In this document: piece after piece, positions 1-6,182 of the stretch
How positions within the stretch are numbered: the first letter of the stretch is position 1
How the letters are laid out: every line of letters starts with the position of its first letter
Source of the DNA: Deltaproteobacteria bacterium
GTDB lineage: Bacteria; Desulfobacterota; Desulfobacteria; Desulfobacterales; ETH-SRB1
Assembly: GCA_030627475.1 (NCBI GenBank)
Contig: DAOURZ010000020.1
Coordinates: 1 to 10,489, forward strand
Length of the DNA: 10,489 nucleotides
Reading direction: 5' to 3'
The notes under the pieces: generated by a model
Told to the model about the DNA's origin: nothing
The model's input: only the letters and a program-made list of their open reading frames with translations
The model's database searches: none
Position numbers and translations under genes: made by a program

Positions 1-633
1 AAAAAGACTAAAGATTATTGCATAAAAAAAGAATGCTTTGTATTTACTTATAGTGCTGTATAGATGGGCTGAAGAAAAGACCAGATACACTTTACCGATA
101 TTTATTCCGGAAAAGGTGATATTTTTTGAAAAGCTGACATTTTTTTCGTTATTTGGCAAAAACCTTGCTTTGATGGAAACCCCTTTAATAATATCTCTCT
201 CTCTCTCATCCTTCATGGGTATAAAGGTTTTGTTTATCATACCGGAATCCGTATGAGTCACAAACTTGTTTTCATGATTCAGGATTGATGCGGATATCAA
301 GTTATTACTGCCTTCAATCTCGTCAATCGCAACATTCAAAGACAATATGTCATTTTCTAAAAGAGACGGAGCAATCTTGGCAGCAAGCTTCCGGCTTGTT
401 GATAATCCGTATTGATAAAAATCATTGGTCAGACGTTTTACATTACTATTTAAAACTAAATAACCACTTACAGAGGCTATGAGCCAAATAACAAAACATA
501 TAACCAGATAGGTTCTATTGCGTCGAATAAATTCTATCTCAAGTAATTTAATAGTGGTCTTCCTGAAAATGTTCGTTTGTATTTCTTTTACCCATAACAT
601 GCTTGTTAAGGCAATTTCGCGAACAGATGCCAT
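1..633 (-). CDS. Membrane sensor protein, N-terminal part only (runs off left edge)
   Basis: The reading frame is open from an ATG at 633-631 to the window edge, giving 211 codons without a stop; the C-terminal part, including any output domain, is outside. A GAGAGG-like ribosome site lies 5 bases before the ATG, and the gene starts 15 bases after the stop of the preceding minus-strand gene, so the two are probably co-transcribed. Visible layout: a basic cytoplasmic leader of about 40 residues, a transmembrane helix at about 42-61, an extracytoplasmic segment at about 62-198, and the start of a second helix from about 200. The extracytoplasmic part has a helix then strand pattern (AKIAPSLLENDILSLNVAID, then ISASILNHENKFVTHTD) like small periplasmic sensor domains of the Cache/CHASE8 kind. 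It ends in NIGKVYLVFSS...SKYK, which resembles the same place in the upstream gene. What it senses cannot be read. Output could be a cyclase, kinase or c-di-GMP domain; none is visible. Confidence 0.85.
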   Translation of the reverse strand, partial: MASVREIALTSMLWVKEIQTNIFRKTTIKLLEIEFIRRNRTYLVICFVIWLIASVSGYLVLNSNVKRLTNDFYQYGLSTSRKLAAKIAPSLLENDILSLNVAIDEIEGSNNLISASILNHENKFVTHTDSGMINKTFIPMKDERERDIIKGVSIKARFLPNNEKNVSFSKNITFSGINIGKVYLVFSSAHLYSTISKYKAFFFYAIIFSLF

Positions 634-648
634 GAGAACCTCTCTAAT

Positions 649-1515
649 CTAAGTCGCCAGTTTTTTAATAATTTCTATGCACCGAACCATTACTTGATGT
701 TTCAACCAACCCAAATCTTTTCTTTTATCAATTTCCGACAAAAAGATATCTTTAGATTTATCAGACGATTCTGACTTTAGCTCACTATTTATTGACTGGA
801 CAATCCTGAACCTGTTTAGGTTCGTACAATTAAAAACTTCCCGGGAAAAAGGCCGGTTTGTTCCACACAGCGGGCATGCGATACGGGTTGTTTCTGCAAA
901 AGCACTACCGCTACCTGCTTGTAATATATAAGCAGCTCTTAGTCTGCTAATTATTAACCTGAAATTTTTATAATATAACACAATTATCACAAACAACAAT
1001 ATCGTAAAACTTGAAAGCGCACCAAGAGCAAAGAGTTTTTTATATTTGTCAATTTCAGCGGCTGAAATAGCCAGATATATTTCGCCGATTTTTGTTTCTG
1101 CATAAATCACATCTGAAGAAAAGTTGATAATCTTTTTGTGATCAGATGAATTCCCTTCCCAAAAAGAAATTTGATCAAAAGTGCGTACACCCTTTTTTAT
1201 TACAGACATTATCAGTTCAACATTGGTATAAGCTATAATATTGTTTTTATGATCGACAATAGCTGCATAAACTATATCCGAATTACCGGTAGCTTCAGTA
1301 AGCAATGCGCTCAGAGTTGGCATGTCCAGCTCTAACAGCGGTAAACTGACACGACTGGAAAAAACTTTGGCCATTTCCACTCCGGATTGCCAGATAGTCT
1401 TCCTTGCCCGGCTAATTCCGATTGCGGTAGTCATATAGAAAACAGCAATACACATCCACCAGATCAAAAAGAGACACAGGATTAAACGGTTTTTGTTTTT
1501 TTGTATCAATTTCAT
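649..1515 (-). CDS. Membrane sensor-like protein with C-terminal CxxC motif, no recognisable output domain
   Basis: A 288-residue protein with a basic N-terminus, a transmembrane helix at about 11-31, an extracytoplasmic domain at about 34-160, a second helix at about 161-182 and a cytoplasmic tail of about 105 residues. The extracytoplasmic part (VSLPLLELDMPTLSALLTEA, then IVYAAIVDHKNNIIAYT) fits the helix-strand pattern of Cache/CHASE8-like periplasmic sensors. Its end, KIGEIYLAISAAEIDKYKK, parallels the downstream gene. The tail holds CPLCG (C214, C217) with a third cysteine at C230, suggesting a small metal-binding or redox motif, although a fourth ligand is not obvious. No kinase, HAMP, cyclase, GGDEF or methyl-accepting domain can be seen, so the protein may act through its partner. 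The ATG start gives a normal signal-anchor N-terminus but has no strong ribosome site. Real gene: very likely. Function: a guess from architecture. Confidence 0.85.
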   Translation of the reverse strand: MKLIQKNKNRLILCLFLIWWMCIAVFYMTTAIGISRARKTIWQSGVEMAKVFSSRVSLPLLELDMPTLSALLTEATGNSDIVYAAIVDHKNNIIAYTNVELIMSVIKKGVRTFDQISFWEGNSSDHKKIINFSSDVIYAETKIGEIYLAISAAEIDKYKKLFALGALSSFTILLFVIIVLYYKNFRLIISRLRAAYILQAGSGSAFAETTRIACPLCGTNRPFSREVFNCTNLNRFRIVQSINSELKSESSDKSKDIFLSEIDKRKDLGWLKHQVMVRCIEIIKKLAT

Positions 1516-1606
1516 TTAACGGATCTTGTTCACTATAATATTTGCTGAATTTGTAGAAATCAGGTGATAGTTCAACAACTAAAGATAATAATAAGAAACG
1601 TAGACA

Positions 1607-1635
1607 AAATTATTGTAATAATGAAAAATTGTCAA
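1607..1635 (-). promoter_or_regulatory. Candidate sigma70-type promoter for the minus-strand sensor operon
   Basis: On the minus strand a perfect TTGACA (1635-1630) is followed after 17 bases by TAATTT (1612-1607), a weak -10 matching 3 of 6 consensus bases. It lies about 92 bases upstream of the ATG at 1515. A second possible -10, TATTAT, sits closer to the gene but lacks a good -35. The region is AT-rich, so chance matches are expected. Confidence 0.3.
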
Positions 1636-1744
1636 GTATCATTCTATTAATGAGACGAAAACCATTCTTCATTCCTCTTGATTTTTTATTTTTATATTAT
1701 ACAATGTTTAAATAGAATTTTTTTGCATTTCCAGGTAGGCACAC

Positions 1745-1771
1745 AGATTTGGGTCGAATTTGCCCAAATCT
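1745..1771. repeat. Perfect 9-bp inverted repeat (hairpin or operator)
   Basis: AGATTTGGG (1745-1753) and CCCAAATCT (1763-1771) are exact reverse complements separated by 9 bases. There is no T-run after the stem in either direction, so it is a poor intrinsic terminator. In a divergent promoter region it could be a binding site for a dimeric regulator, or a structured leader. Confidence 0.6.
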
Positions 1772-1914
1772 CAAATATAGGCTCAAATCACAAAAGTTGA
1801 AGGGATAGCGGGAGGCGGCCTGAAGCTGTGATGCATAGTTGGGAAGTTATTTCGATGGCCCGTCATTATGGGTTTTCGTTCAGACATTAGATATGTTTTC
1901 ATGGAACTTAACCT

Positions 1915-2931
1915 GTGGTAAACCAAATAGTTAATAGATCTAAACACTTGGCAATCATTCTGTTTATAATTGTAGGAGGATTCTTTCTTTTCTCCTCCTG
2001 TACAACATCTATCTTTGATAGAAAACCCATGATGTTTCAATCGGAAGAATACGTTGTTTATAAACTTCAAGAAAAAAAAACATCTGCCATGTTGGCTGAA
2101 ATGTTTTTGGGGGATAAAAAAAAGTCCTGGGTAATAGAAGACGCTAATGAAAACGCTGCTTTTAAAAAAGGCGAAATTATTGTTATTCCTCTCAAGGAGA
2201 AAAATAAGGGGGGGCTTACAGATGACGGCTTTCAGGTTGTGCCTATTCTTTCATATCATAATTTTGCTGATAATTGCAGCTCTCCCCTTTGCGCGCCGGC
2301 CCATGTTTTTGATCAACAGATGAAGTATTTGAAGGACAATGGTTATAGGGTTATCACACTCGGAGAACTTTATGAATTTTTGAAATATCGCAATGCCCTT
2401 CCCAAAAGGTCTGTGGTTATCAGCATAGATGATGGCTATGGATCGGTTTATAATATTGCCTGGCCTATTCTGAAAAAATATGGCTTTAGAGCAAGTCTCT
2501 TCATATATACTGATTTTGTTGGTGTATCAAAAAACTCATTAACATGGGATCAACTCAGAGAAATGAAGAGAAACGGTTTTGAGATAGGTTCTCATACGAT
2601 GTCTCACTGCGATCTTACCAGACAAAATAAAGGAGAAGATACTCAAGCGTATATATCCAGACTCGAAAAAGAACTTGGCAAGTCAAAACAGATCATTAAT
2701 AAAAAGCTGAAACAGGATACTGTTTTTTTAGCTTTTCCGTATGGACGTTATGATCAGAGGATATTGAATATATGCGAACGCTTAGGTTATAAAATTGCAG
2801 TATCTGTTAAAAGGGGGAGCAACCCATTTTTTGCTGATCCCTTTGCTCTGAAAAGAAGCCAGATATTGCAAAGAGATATAACAAGTTTTATTTCCAGACT
2901 AAAAACCTTTAATAAACTTTCATTAGAGTAA
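1915..2931 (+). CDS. Lipoprotein polysaccharide deacetylase (NodB-type) with LysM-like module
   Basis: A 338-residue protein. The start is a GTG, because an in-frame TAA lies at 1909-1911 and no ATG precedes the signal peptide; the ribosome site is weak. A hydrophobic stretch (about 11-26) ends in FLFSSC, a slightly atypical lipobox, with C29 the likely lipidated residue. Residues about 46-93 (from EYVVYKLQEKK to GEIIVIPL) follow the spacing of a degenerate LysM carbohydrate-binding module. The NodB deacetylase domain covers about 108-300: LSYHNF near its start, the metal/base motif SIDDG with D172 and D173, SHTMSH with H227 and H231, and FPYGRYD at 274-280. These are the catalytic motifs of carbohydrate esterase family 4, which removes N-acetyl groups from chitin, peptidoglycan or poly-N-acetylglucosamine. 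The YHNF start and D-D/H-H layout resemble PgaB/IcaB-like enzymes, but the substrate is undetermined. It likely acts on the periplasmic side of a membrane and is co-transcribed with the next gene, 7 bases on. Confidence 0.9.
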   Translation: MVNQIVNRSKHLAIILFIIVGGFFLFSSCTTSIFDRKPMMFQSEEYVVYKLQEKKTSAMLAEMFLGDKKKSWVIEDANENAAFKKGEIIVIPLKEKNKGGLTDDGFQVVPILSYHNFADNCSSPLCAPAHVFDQQMKYLKDNGYRVITLGELYEFLKYRNALPKRSVVISIDDGYGSVYNIAWPILKKYGFRASLFIYTDFVGVSKNSLTWDQLREMKRNGFEIGSHTMSHCDLTRQNKGEDTQAYISRLEKELGKSKQIINKKLKQDTVFLAFPYGRYDQRILNICERLGYKIAVSVKRGSNPFFADPFALKRSQILQRDITSFISRLKTFNKLSLE

Positions 2932-2938
2932 CGGAATC

Positions 2939-4180
2939 ATGAAAAAAAAATTAGCTTTTATCTGGATTGTCATTCTATTATTAATGGTCAGCGGCTGTGC
3001 CGAACATTTTAAAAAATTTTCGCAAAAAATCGCTGATCACAGAAAGAAAAACCTGCTTCAGTCATATCTGCAAACCGGTAAAGAGAATGAAGATAAAGGA
3101 AAGCTGGCTGAGGCATATAAACAGTACAAATTGGCCATTACTGTAAGCCATGAAAACCGGGAAGCTGCCAGCGGCATTGACCGGCTGGAAAAAGAGTTGT
3201 GCAAATGGGCAGAAAAATATTATCGGGAAGGTATGAAATTGCATAATCAAGGGAAATATCGCCTGGCCCATCGTAAATTTTTAACAGCTTTGAAATTTTG
3301 GCCGGATTATCCCAGAGCACTTAAAATGCTTACTCCTCGCAAACACATCAAATATAAAAAGCATATTGAGCATATAATCAAACCGGGTGAAAGCCTTTCA
3401 AAAATAGCAATGATTTATTATGGGGATTATCTCAAGTTTGGTATTATAGCTGAATATAACAATATAGCCGATGCCGCACTGACACATATAGGCCAGAAAA
3501 TCATGGTCCCGGTAATAGAGGGAGTTCCGTTTTTAACAAAAAAACAGGCTGTCAAGACTGAAGAAATAAAACCACCTGATTCAGCCATTCTTGATCAAGA
3601 GATCAAAAAAGCGGAGGTGAAAGAAAAAGAAGAACCTGTAGATAAAGAAATAAAAGAAGAACCTGAAAAGTCTGTAGATGAAAAAGTAAAAGAAGAAGAA
3701 GAAGAACTTGAAAAGCCTGTAGATGAAATGGAAATCTATAGAAGTCAGGGTGTTGAATTCTTTAACAATATGAAATACCAGGAGGCTATTGCTGAATTCA
3801 ACAAAGTTATGAATGTAAATCCGGATGATGCAACTGCCGTTGAATACCTTGCCAAATCGCACTTTCAATATGGCGTAGCCTTGTTTGAGAAAAAGAATTA
3901 TCTGAAAGCCATAAAAGGATTTGAAGTATCTCTCCAATATAATAAGAGCTGCCCGACATGCTTGGAATACATCAAAAAAAGCGAAAAGATATACATGGAA
4001 ATCCATTACAAAAAAGGTATTGCGCATTTTGCAAAAGAACAATTGGTCGAGGCTATTATAGAATGGAAACTGGTACAGGCTATTGATTCCAACTATAAAG
4101 CCGTAGTAAACAATCTCAAAACAGCGAAAATTCTTTTGAAAAGGCTGGAAGAAATAAAAAAGTGTCAGGAGACCGGATGA
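2939..4180 (+). CDS. TPR-LysM-TPR lipoprotein
   Basis: A 413-residue protein. Its signal peptide ends in the lipobox MVSGC (C20). Two tetratricopeptide-like helical repeats follow at about 41-74 and 91-128, then a LysM domain at about 144-191 (HIIKPGESLSKIAMIYYGD ... IGQKIMVPV). A highly charged Lys/Glu/Pro linker with internal repeats spans about 200-263, and three more TPR units lie at about 266-299, 305-338 and 355-388. LysM domains bind N-acetylglucosamine-containing glycans such as peptidoglycan; TPRs bind proteins. The protein is therefore probably a periplasmic or outer-membrane scaffold linking the wall to partner proteins. It sits 7 bases after the deacetylase, which carries its own LysM-like module, so both may work on the same glycan. 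The start ATG follows a weak GGA. No catalytic domain is seen. Confidence 0.88.
   Translation: MKKKLAFIWIVILLLMVSGCAEHFKKFSQKIADHRKKNLLQSYLQTGKENEDKGKLAEAYKQYKLAITVSHENREAASGIDRLEKELCKWAEKYYREGMKLHNQGKYRLAHRKFLTALKFWPDYPRALKMLTPRKHIKYKKHIEHIIKPGESLSKIAMIYYGDYLKFGIIAEYNNIADAALTHIGQKIMVPVIEGVPFLTKKQAVKTEEIKPPDSAILDQEIKKAEVKEKEEPVDKEIKEEPEKSVDEKVKEEEEELEKPVDEMEIYRSQGVEFFNNMKYQEAIAEFNKVMNVNPDDATAVEYLAKSHFQYGVALFEKKNYLKAIKGFEVSLQYNKSCPTCLEYIKKSEKIYMEIHYKKGIAHFAKEQLVEAIIEWKLVQAIDSNYKAVVNNLKTAKILLKRLEEIKKCQETG
3632..3727 (+). repeat. Imperfect in-frame repeat encoding the charged linker
   Basis: Within the TPR-LysM gene, a 24-base unit at 3659-3682 recurs at 3704-3727 with 22 of 24 bases identical, 45 bases (15 codons) apart. 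A shorter related unit lies at 3632-3646. The encoded peptide alternates EP-K-S/P-VDE with KEE runs. This looks like repeat expansion in a flexible spacer between LysM and the second TPR block, and its length may vary between strains. Confidence 0.7.
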
Positions 4181-4212
4181 CAGGCGAAAATCGTAAAACG
4201 ATTAACCCTGAA

Positions 4213-4239
4213 CCATAAACTCTGAATAAGAGTTTATGG
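4213..4239. other. Intergenic hairpin, 10-bp perfect stem
   Basis: CCATAAACTC (4213-4222) and GAGTTTATGG (4230-4239) form a perfect 10-bp stem with a 7-base loop. It lies between the TPR-LysM gene and the FHA gene. The bases that follow (GATAACAAAATT) contain no T-run, so it is not a canonical Rho-independent terminator. It may protect the upstream transcript's 3' end or reduce read-through. Confidence 0.55.
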
Positions 4240-4278
4240 GATAACAAAATTAAATTTTACGAGGTCTGTATTTTACAT

Positions 4279-5181
4279 ATGAAAGCGCCTATTATTGTTG
4301 TTCAACTTGTTCATATCTATGGGCCTTTGAAAGGTGAAATTCAAGAGTTTTCCGAATCAACGATCTTGATTGGCCGCCATCCTTCTTGTCATGTGCTATT
4401 CCCGAAAGACGTTGCAATAGTCTCTCGAAGACATGCTCAAATCGTCAGAGAAGGTAATTGTTTTAAGTTAATTGATCAGAGCGCCAACGGGACATTTGTA
4501 AACGGAAAAAGAGTAAAGGAAGTATATCTCAAAGATGGAGATGTTTTAATTTTTGCTGAAGGCGGACCCAAGGTGAGTTTTTTAACCAGAACGGTGGAAC
4601 GTCAAGATGAAATCAAAGACATTCCTTTGCCAGGCTTGCCGCAAGAACCGGAAATAGCTGAAGTTGCAAAGCCATCTATTGCCCAGGCTCAATCCGAATC
4701 TGACCCGGCAAAAGAAATTTCCATGCAGGAAGTTCAGGTTCCACTTGTTATTCAATTTGGCCCTACCATACGCTCTTTTAAAAAACTTCCTGTGACCATC
4801 GGAAAAAATCCGGACTGTGATTTGATCATAAACCATCCGGCGATTCTTGATCTTCATGCCCGGATATTTTTCAGTAAGGATCAATACCGGATAAAGGATC
4901 TCACCGGTCAAATGTTGATATTGCTTAATGGGCAGCCTGTTAATTCTCAAAGTCCGTTAATTCCCGAAACTCTTCTGGAATTAACTCCCCAAGGACCAAC
5001 TTTTCGGTTTCTAAAGGGTGGACGTTTAGCAGAAATCGAAAAATCCGATTCTGAAGAACCCGTAATGCCCCATGAAAAAGAAAAGATACGTCCGATAGAC
5101 AAGCATCAAGAGCATCAAGGAGGATGCATCAAAAGGGCTATGTCTATAATTAACAAATTTTTAGAAACAAGGACGAAATAA
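4279..5181 (+). CDS. Tandem FHA-domain protein (second FHA degenerate)
   Basis: A 300-residue soluble protein without signal peptide or membrane helix. FHA domain 1 (about 7-103) has the phosphothreonine-binding residues in place: IGRHP (G32, R33), SRRH (S49-H52), SANGT (N70) and VNG (N75, G76). A Pro/Glu-rich linker covers about 108-150. A second FHA-like domain (about 155-247) keeps the fold pattern (IGKNPDCDLII, DLHARI, LLNGQPV) but has lost key residues: the Arg is K176, the SxxH Ser is Leu, and the NGT loop is TGQ. It probably no longer binds phosphopeptides. The C-terminal tail is basic. FHA proteins read Thr phosphorylation by Ser/Thr kinases, and the next gene is a PP2C phosphatase, so they likely share a signalling circuit. 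The ATG was chosen as the only sensible start, although the nearest GAGG (4261-4264) lies 14 bases upstream, too far for an efficient ribosome site. Confidence 0.9.
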   Translation: MKAPIIVVQLVHIYGPLKGEIQEFSESTILIGRHPSCHVLFPKDVAIVSRRHAQIVREGNCFKLIDQSANGTFVNGKRVKEVYLKDGDVLIFAEGGPKVSFLTRTVERQDEIKDIPLPGLPQEPEIAEVAKPSIAQAQSESDPAKEISMQEVQVPLVIQFGPTIRSFKKLPVTIGKNPDCDLIINHPAILDLHARIFFSKDQYRIKDLTGQMLILLNGQPVNSQSPLIPETLLELTPQGPTFRFLKGGRLAEIEKSDSEEPVMPHEKEKIRPIDKHQEHQGGCIKRAMSIINKFLETRTK

Positions 5182-5209
5182 TTTTCCAAAACAGGCGTAT
5201 AAATTTGGG

Positions 5210-5398
5210 CTGACAGTTCACGGTTCCATGGTGGCTACCGACTCAGGACGATACACCATGTAATCTCAAGGAGTTACGGTAGTATTGGTATTGCCCTGCC
5301 TGCGAATTGTCCCGCTTTAAGTTTGGTAGCCGTTTACGGTTTATAAAAACATAAAACTGTAAACTGTAAACTGTAAACCGATAACTGTAAACTGTTAC
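5210..5398. repeat. Dispersed palindromic repeat element, copy 1
   Basis: A core of 34 bases (5299-5332, from CCTGCGAATTG to GGTAGCCG) matches 9918-9950 with three substitutions and one inserted T. The core's GGTAGCC (5325-5331) is complementary to GGCTACC at 5233-5239. A related left arm, GACAGTTCACGGTTCC, precedes that. The right side holds six 7-base units of the form ACTGTAA (5356-5397: three exact, then ACCGATA, ACTGTAA, ACTGTTA). The same heptamer, with C/T changes, flanks copy 2. This copy has a longer, looser centre than copy 2. No open reading frame is carried, so it resembles a small non-coding interspersed (REP/MITE-like) element. Its boundaries are approximate. Confidence 0.65.
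5356..5397 (+). repeat. Six-unit 7-base tandem repeat (ACTGTAA type)
   Basis: Direct 7-base units run without gaps from 5356 to 5397: ACTGTAA three times, ACCGATA, ACTGTAA, ACTGTTA. It forms the right arm of repeat-element copy 1 and ends 12 bases before the PP2C start codon. The unit count could change by slippage. Confidence 0.8.
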
Positions 5399-5409
5399 AT
5401 ATTAGATTT

Positions 5410-6171
5410 ATGCGATACAAAAATCTGCCTGAAATAAACTTTGTCAGCAAATCAGATAGCGGCCTTAAACGCACAAATAACGAAGACAATTTTATCGTAA
5501 GTACTGAACTGGGCTTTTGTCTTGTGGCTGACGGTATGGGTGGCGCTGCTGCAGGAGAAATAGCCAGCCGCATTTTTACAGAAACCACATTAGAACTTTT
5601 TTCAAACTCCAGCGGCAGATATGAAAAAGAGACAATCGAATTAGTCCAACAGGCTTTTAGCTTTGCTAATGAAAGAATCCTGAACCATGTAAAGGAAAAT
5701 CCTCGTCACAAGGGAATGGGATGCACAGCAGAGCTGATGGCTTTTTCCGATAAAAATTTTGTTATCGGTCATATGGGAGACAGCCGAACTTATTGTTTAA
5801 GAGCCGGACAACTCAAACAACTGACTATGGATCACTCACTTGTTCAGAATCAGATAAACCAGGGTCTGATTACTATGGCCGAAGCCAGAAACCATCCTCT
5901 TCGAAACGTCATTCTTCGTGCAGTCGGTATCAAAAAAAAGTTAGCTCTTGATTTGGTAAAAGGAATTATGTTTCCCGGCGATTTGTTTCTTTTATGCTCA
6001 GACGGTCTGTCGGATATGATTGATGACAACCTGATCCGGGACACCCTCCTTTCTGCGTCCACTTTGCTTCAAAAAGTAGAAAAACTTATTGAAGCAGCTA
6101 ATGCTGCCGGAGGTTACGACAATATTACTGTTGTCCTTTTTGAAATTCCCCCGCTACCTTCCGGCGATTGA
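5410..6171 (+). CDS. PP2C-family Ser/Thr protein phosphatase
   Basis: A 253-residue cytoplasmic protein, the usual length of a stand-alone bacterial PP2C (Stp/PrpC type). It hydrolyses phosphoserine and phosphothreonine on proteins using two or more Mn/Mg ions. All the family motifs are present in order: SDSGLKRTNNED (about 15-26), VADGMGG (39-45, with metal ligand D41), GMGCTAE (102-108), GDSRTY (123-128), LTMDHS (138-143), LLCSDGLSD (194-202) and GGYDNIT (234-240). The metal-binding aspartates D41, D198 and D237 are intact, so it should be active. The first recognisable strand begins about 10 residues after the ATG, which supports this start. However, no Shine-Dalgarno is visible because a repeat element lies directly upstream. 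Its partner kinase is not in the window; the FHA protein just upstream is a likely reader of the same phosphorylations. The stop lies 11 bases from the convergent reductase gene. Confidence 0.95.
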   Translation: MRYKNLPEINFVSKSDSGLKRTNNEDNFIVSTELGFCLVADGMGGAAAGEIASRIFTETTLELFSNSSGRYEKETIELVQQAFSFANERILNHVKENPRHKGMGCTAELMAFSDKNFVIGHMGDSRTYCLRAGQLKQLTMDHSLVQNQINQGLITMAEARNHPLRNVILRAVGIKKKLALDLVKGIMFPGDLFLLCSDGLSDMIDDNLIRDTLLSASTLLQKVEKLIEAANAAGGYDNITVVLFEIPPLPSGD

Positions 6172-6182
6172 CGGTTTTTTCC

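Larger units (their letters stand above)
1516..1914. other. Divergent intergenic region between sensor operon and deacetylase operon
   Basis: About 400 bases without a convincing gene. The left part (1516-1740) is very AT-rich and holds the candidate minus-strand promoter. The centre holds an inverted repeat at 1745-1771. The right part (about 1796-1880) is distinctly richer in G and C but has no readable product on either strand. Transcription presumably starts in both directions from here. No clear plus-strand -35/-10 pair was found before the deacetylase gene. Confidence 0.6.
5182..5409. other. Spacer of 228 bases between FHA and PP2C genes, mostly repeat element
   Basis: No gene is visible. 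The spacer is dominated by a repeat element related to the one at 9883-9975 (see the separate entries). It also contains a 7-bp inverted repeat, CATGGTG/CACCATG, at 5227-5233 and 5254-5260. The element reaches to within 12 bases of the phosphatase start codon, leaving no room for an ordinary Shine-Dalgarno site beyond the short stretch ATATTAGATTT, which contains none. Confidence 0.6.

Noticed and set aside
38..482. Two short plus-strand reading frames at the left edge
   Set aside because: Both lie opposite the truncated minus-strand sensor gene, which has coherent membrane topology and a ribosome site; their own products show no family pattern.
1783..2070. 95-codon minus-strand frame across the deacetylase start
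   Set aside because: Low-complexity product without motifs; it overlaps the signal peptide and LysM-like part of a well supported gene.
3581..4042. 153-codon minus-strand frame with Phe-rich, membrane-like product
   Set aside because: The Phe/Tyr runs are simply the reverse complement of the Lys/Glu-rich linker codons in the TPR-LysM gene.
5356..5397. CRISPR-like array
   Set aside because: The units are only 7 bases, directly abutting and without spacers; there is no cas gene in the window.
6161..6180. Rho-independent terminator between the convergent phosphatase and reductase genes
   Set aside because: A T6 run is present at 6175-6180, but the preceding stem is only about 3 bp (CCG/CGG), too weak to call.
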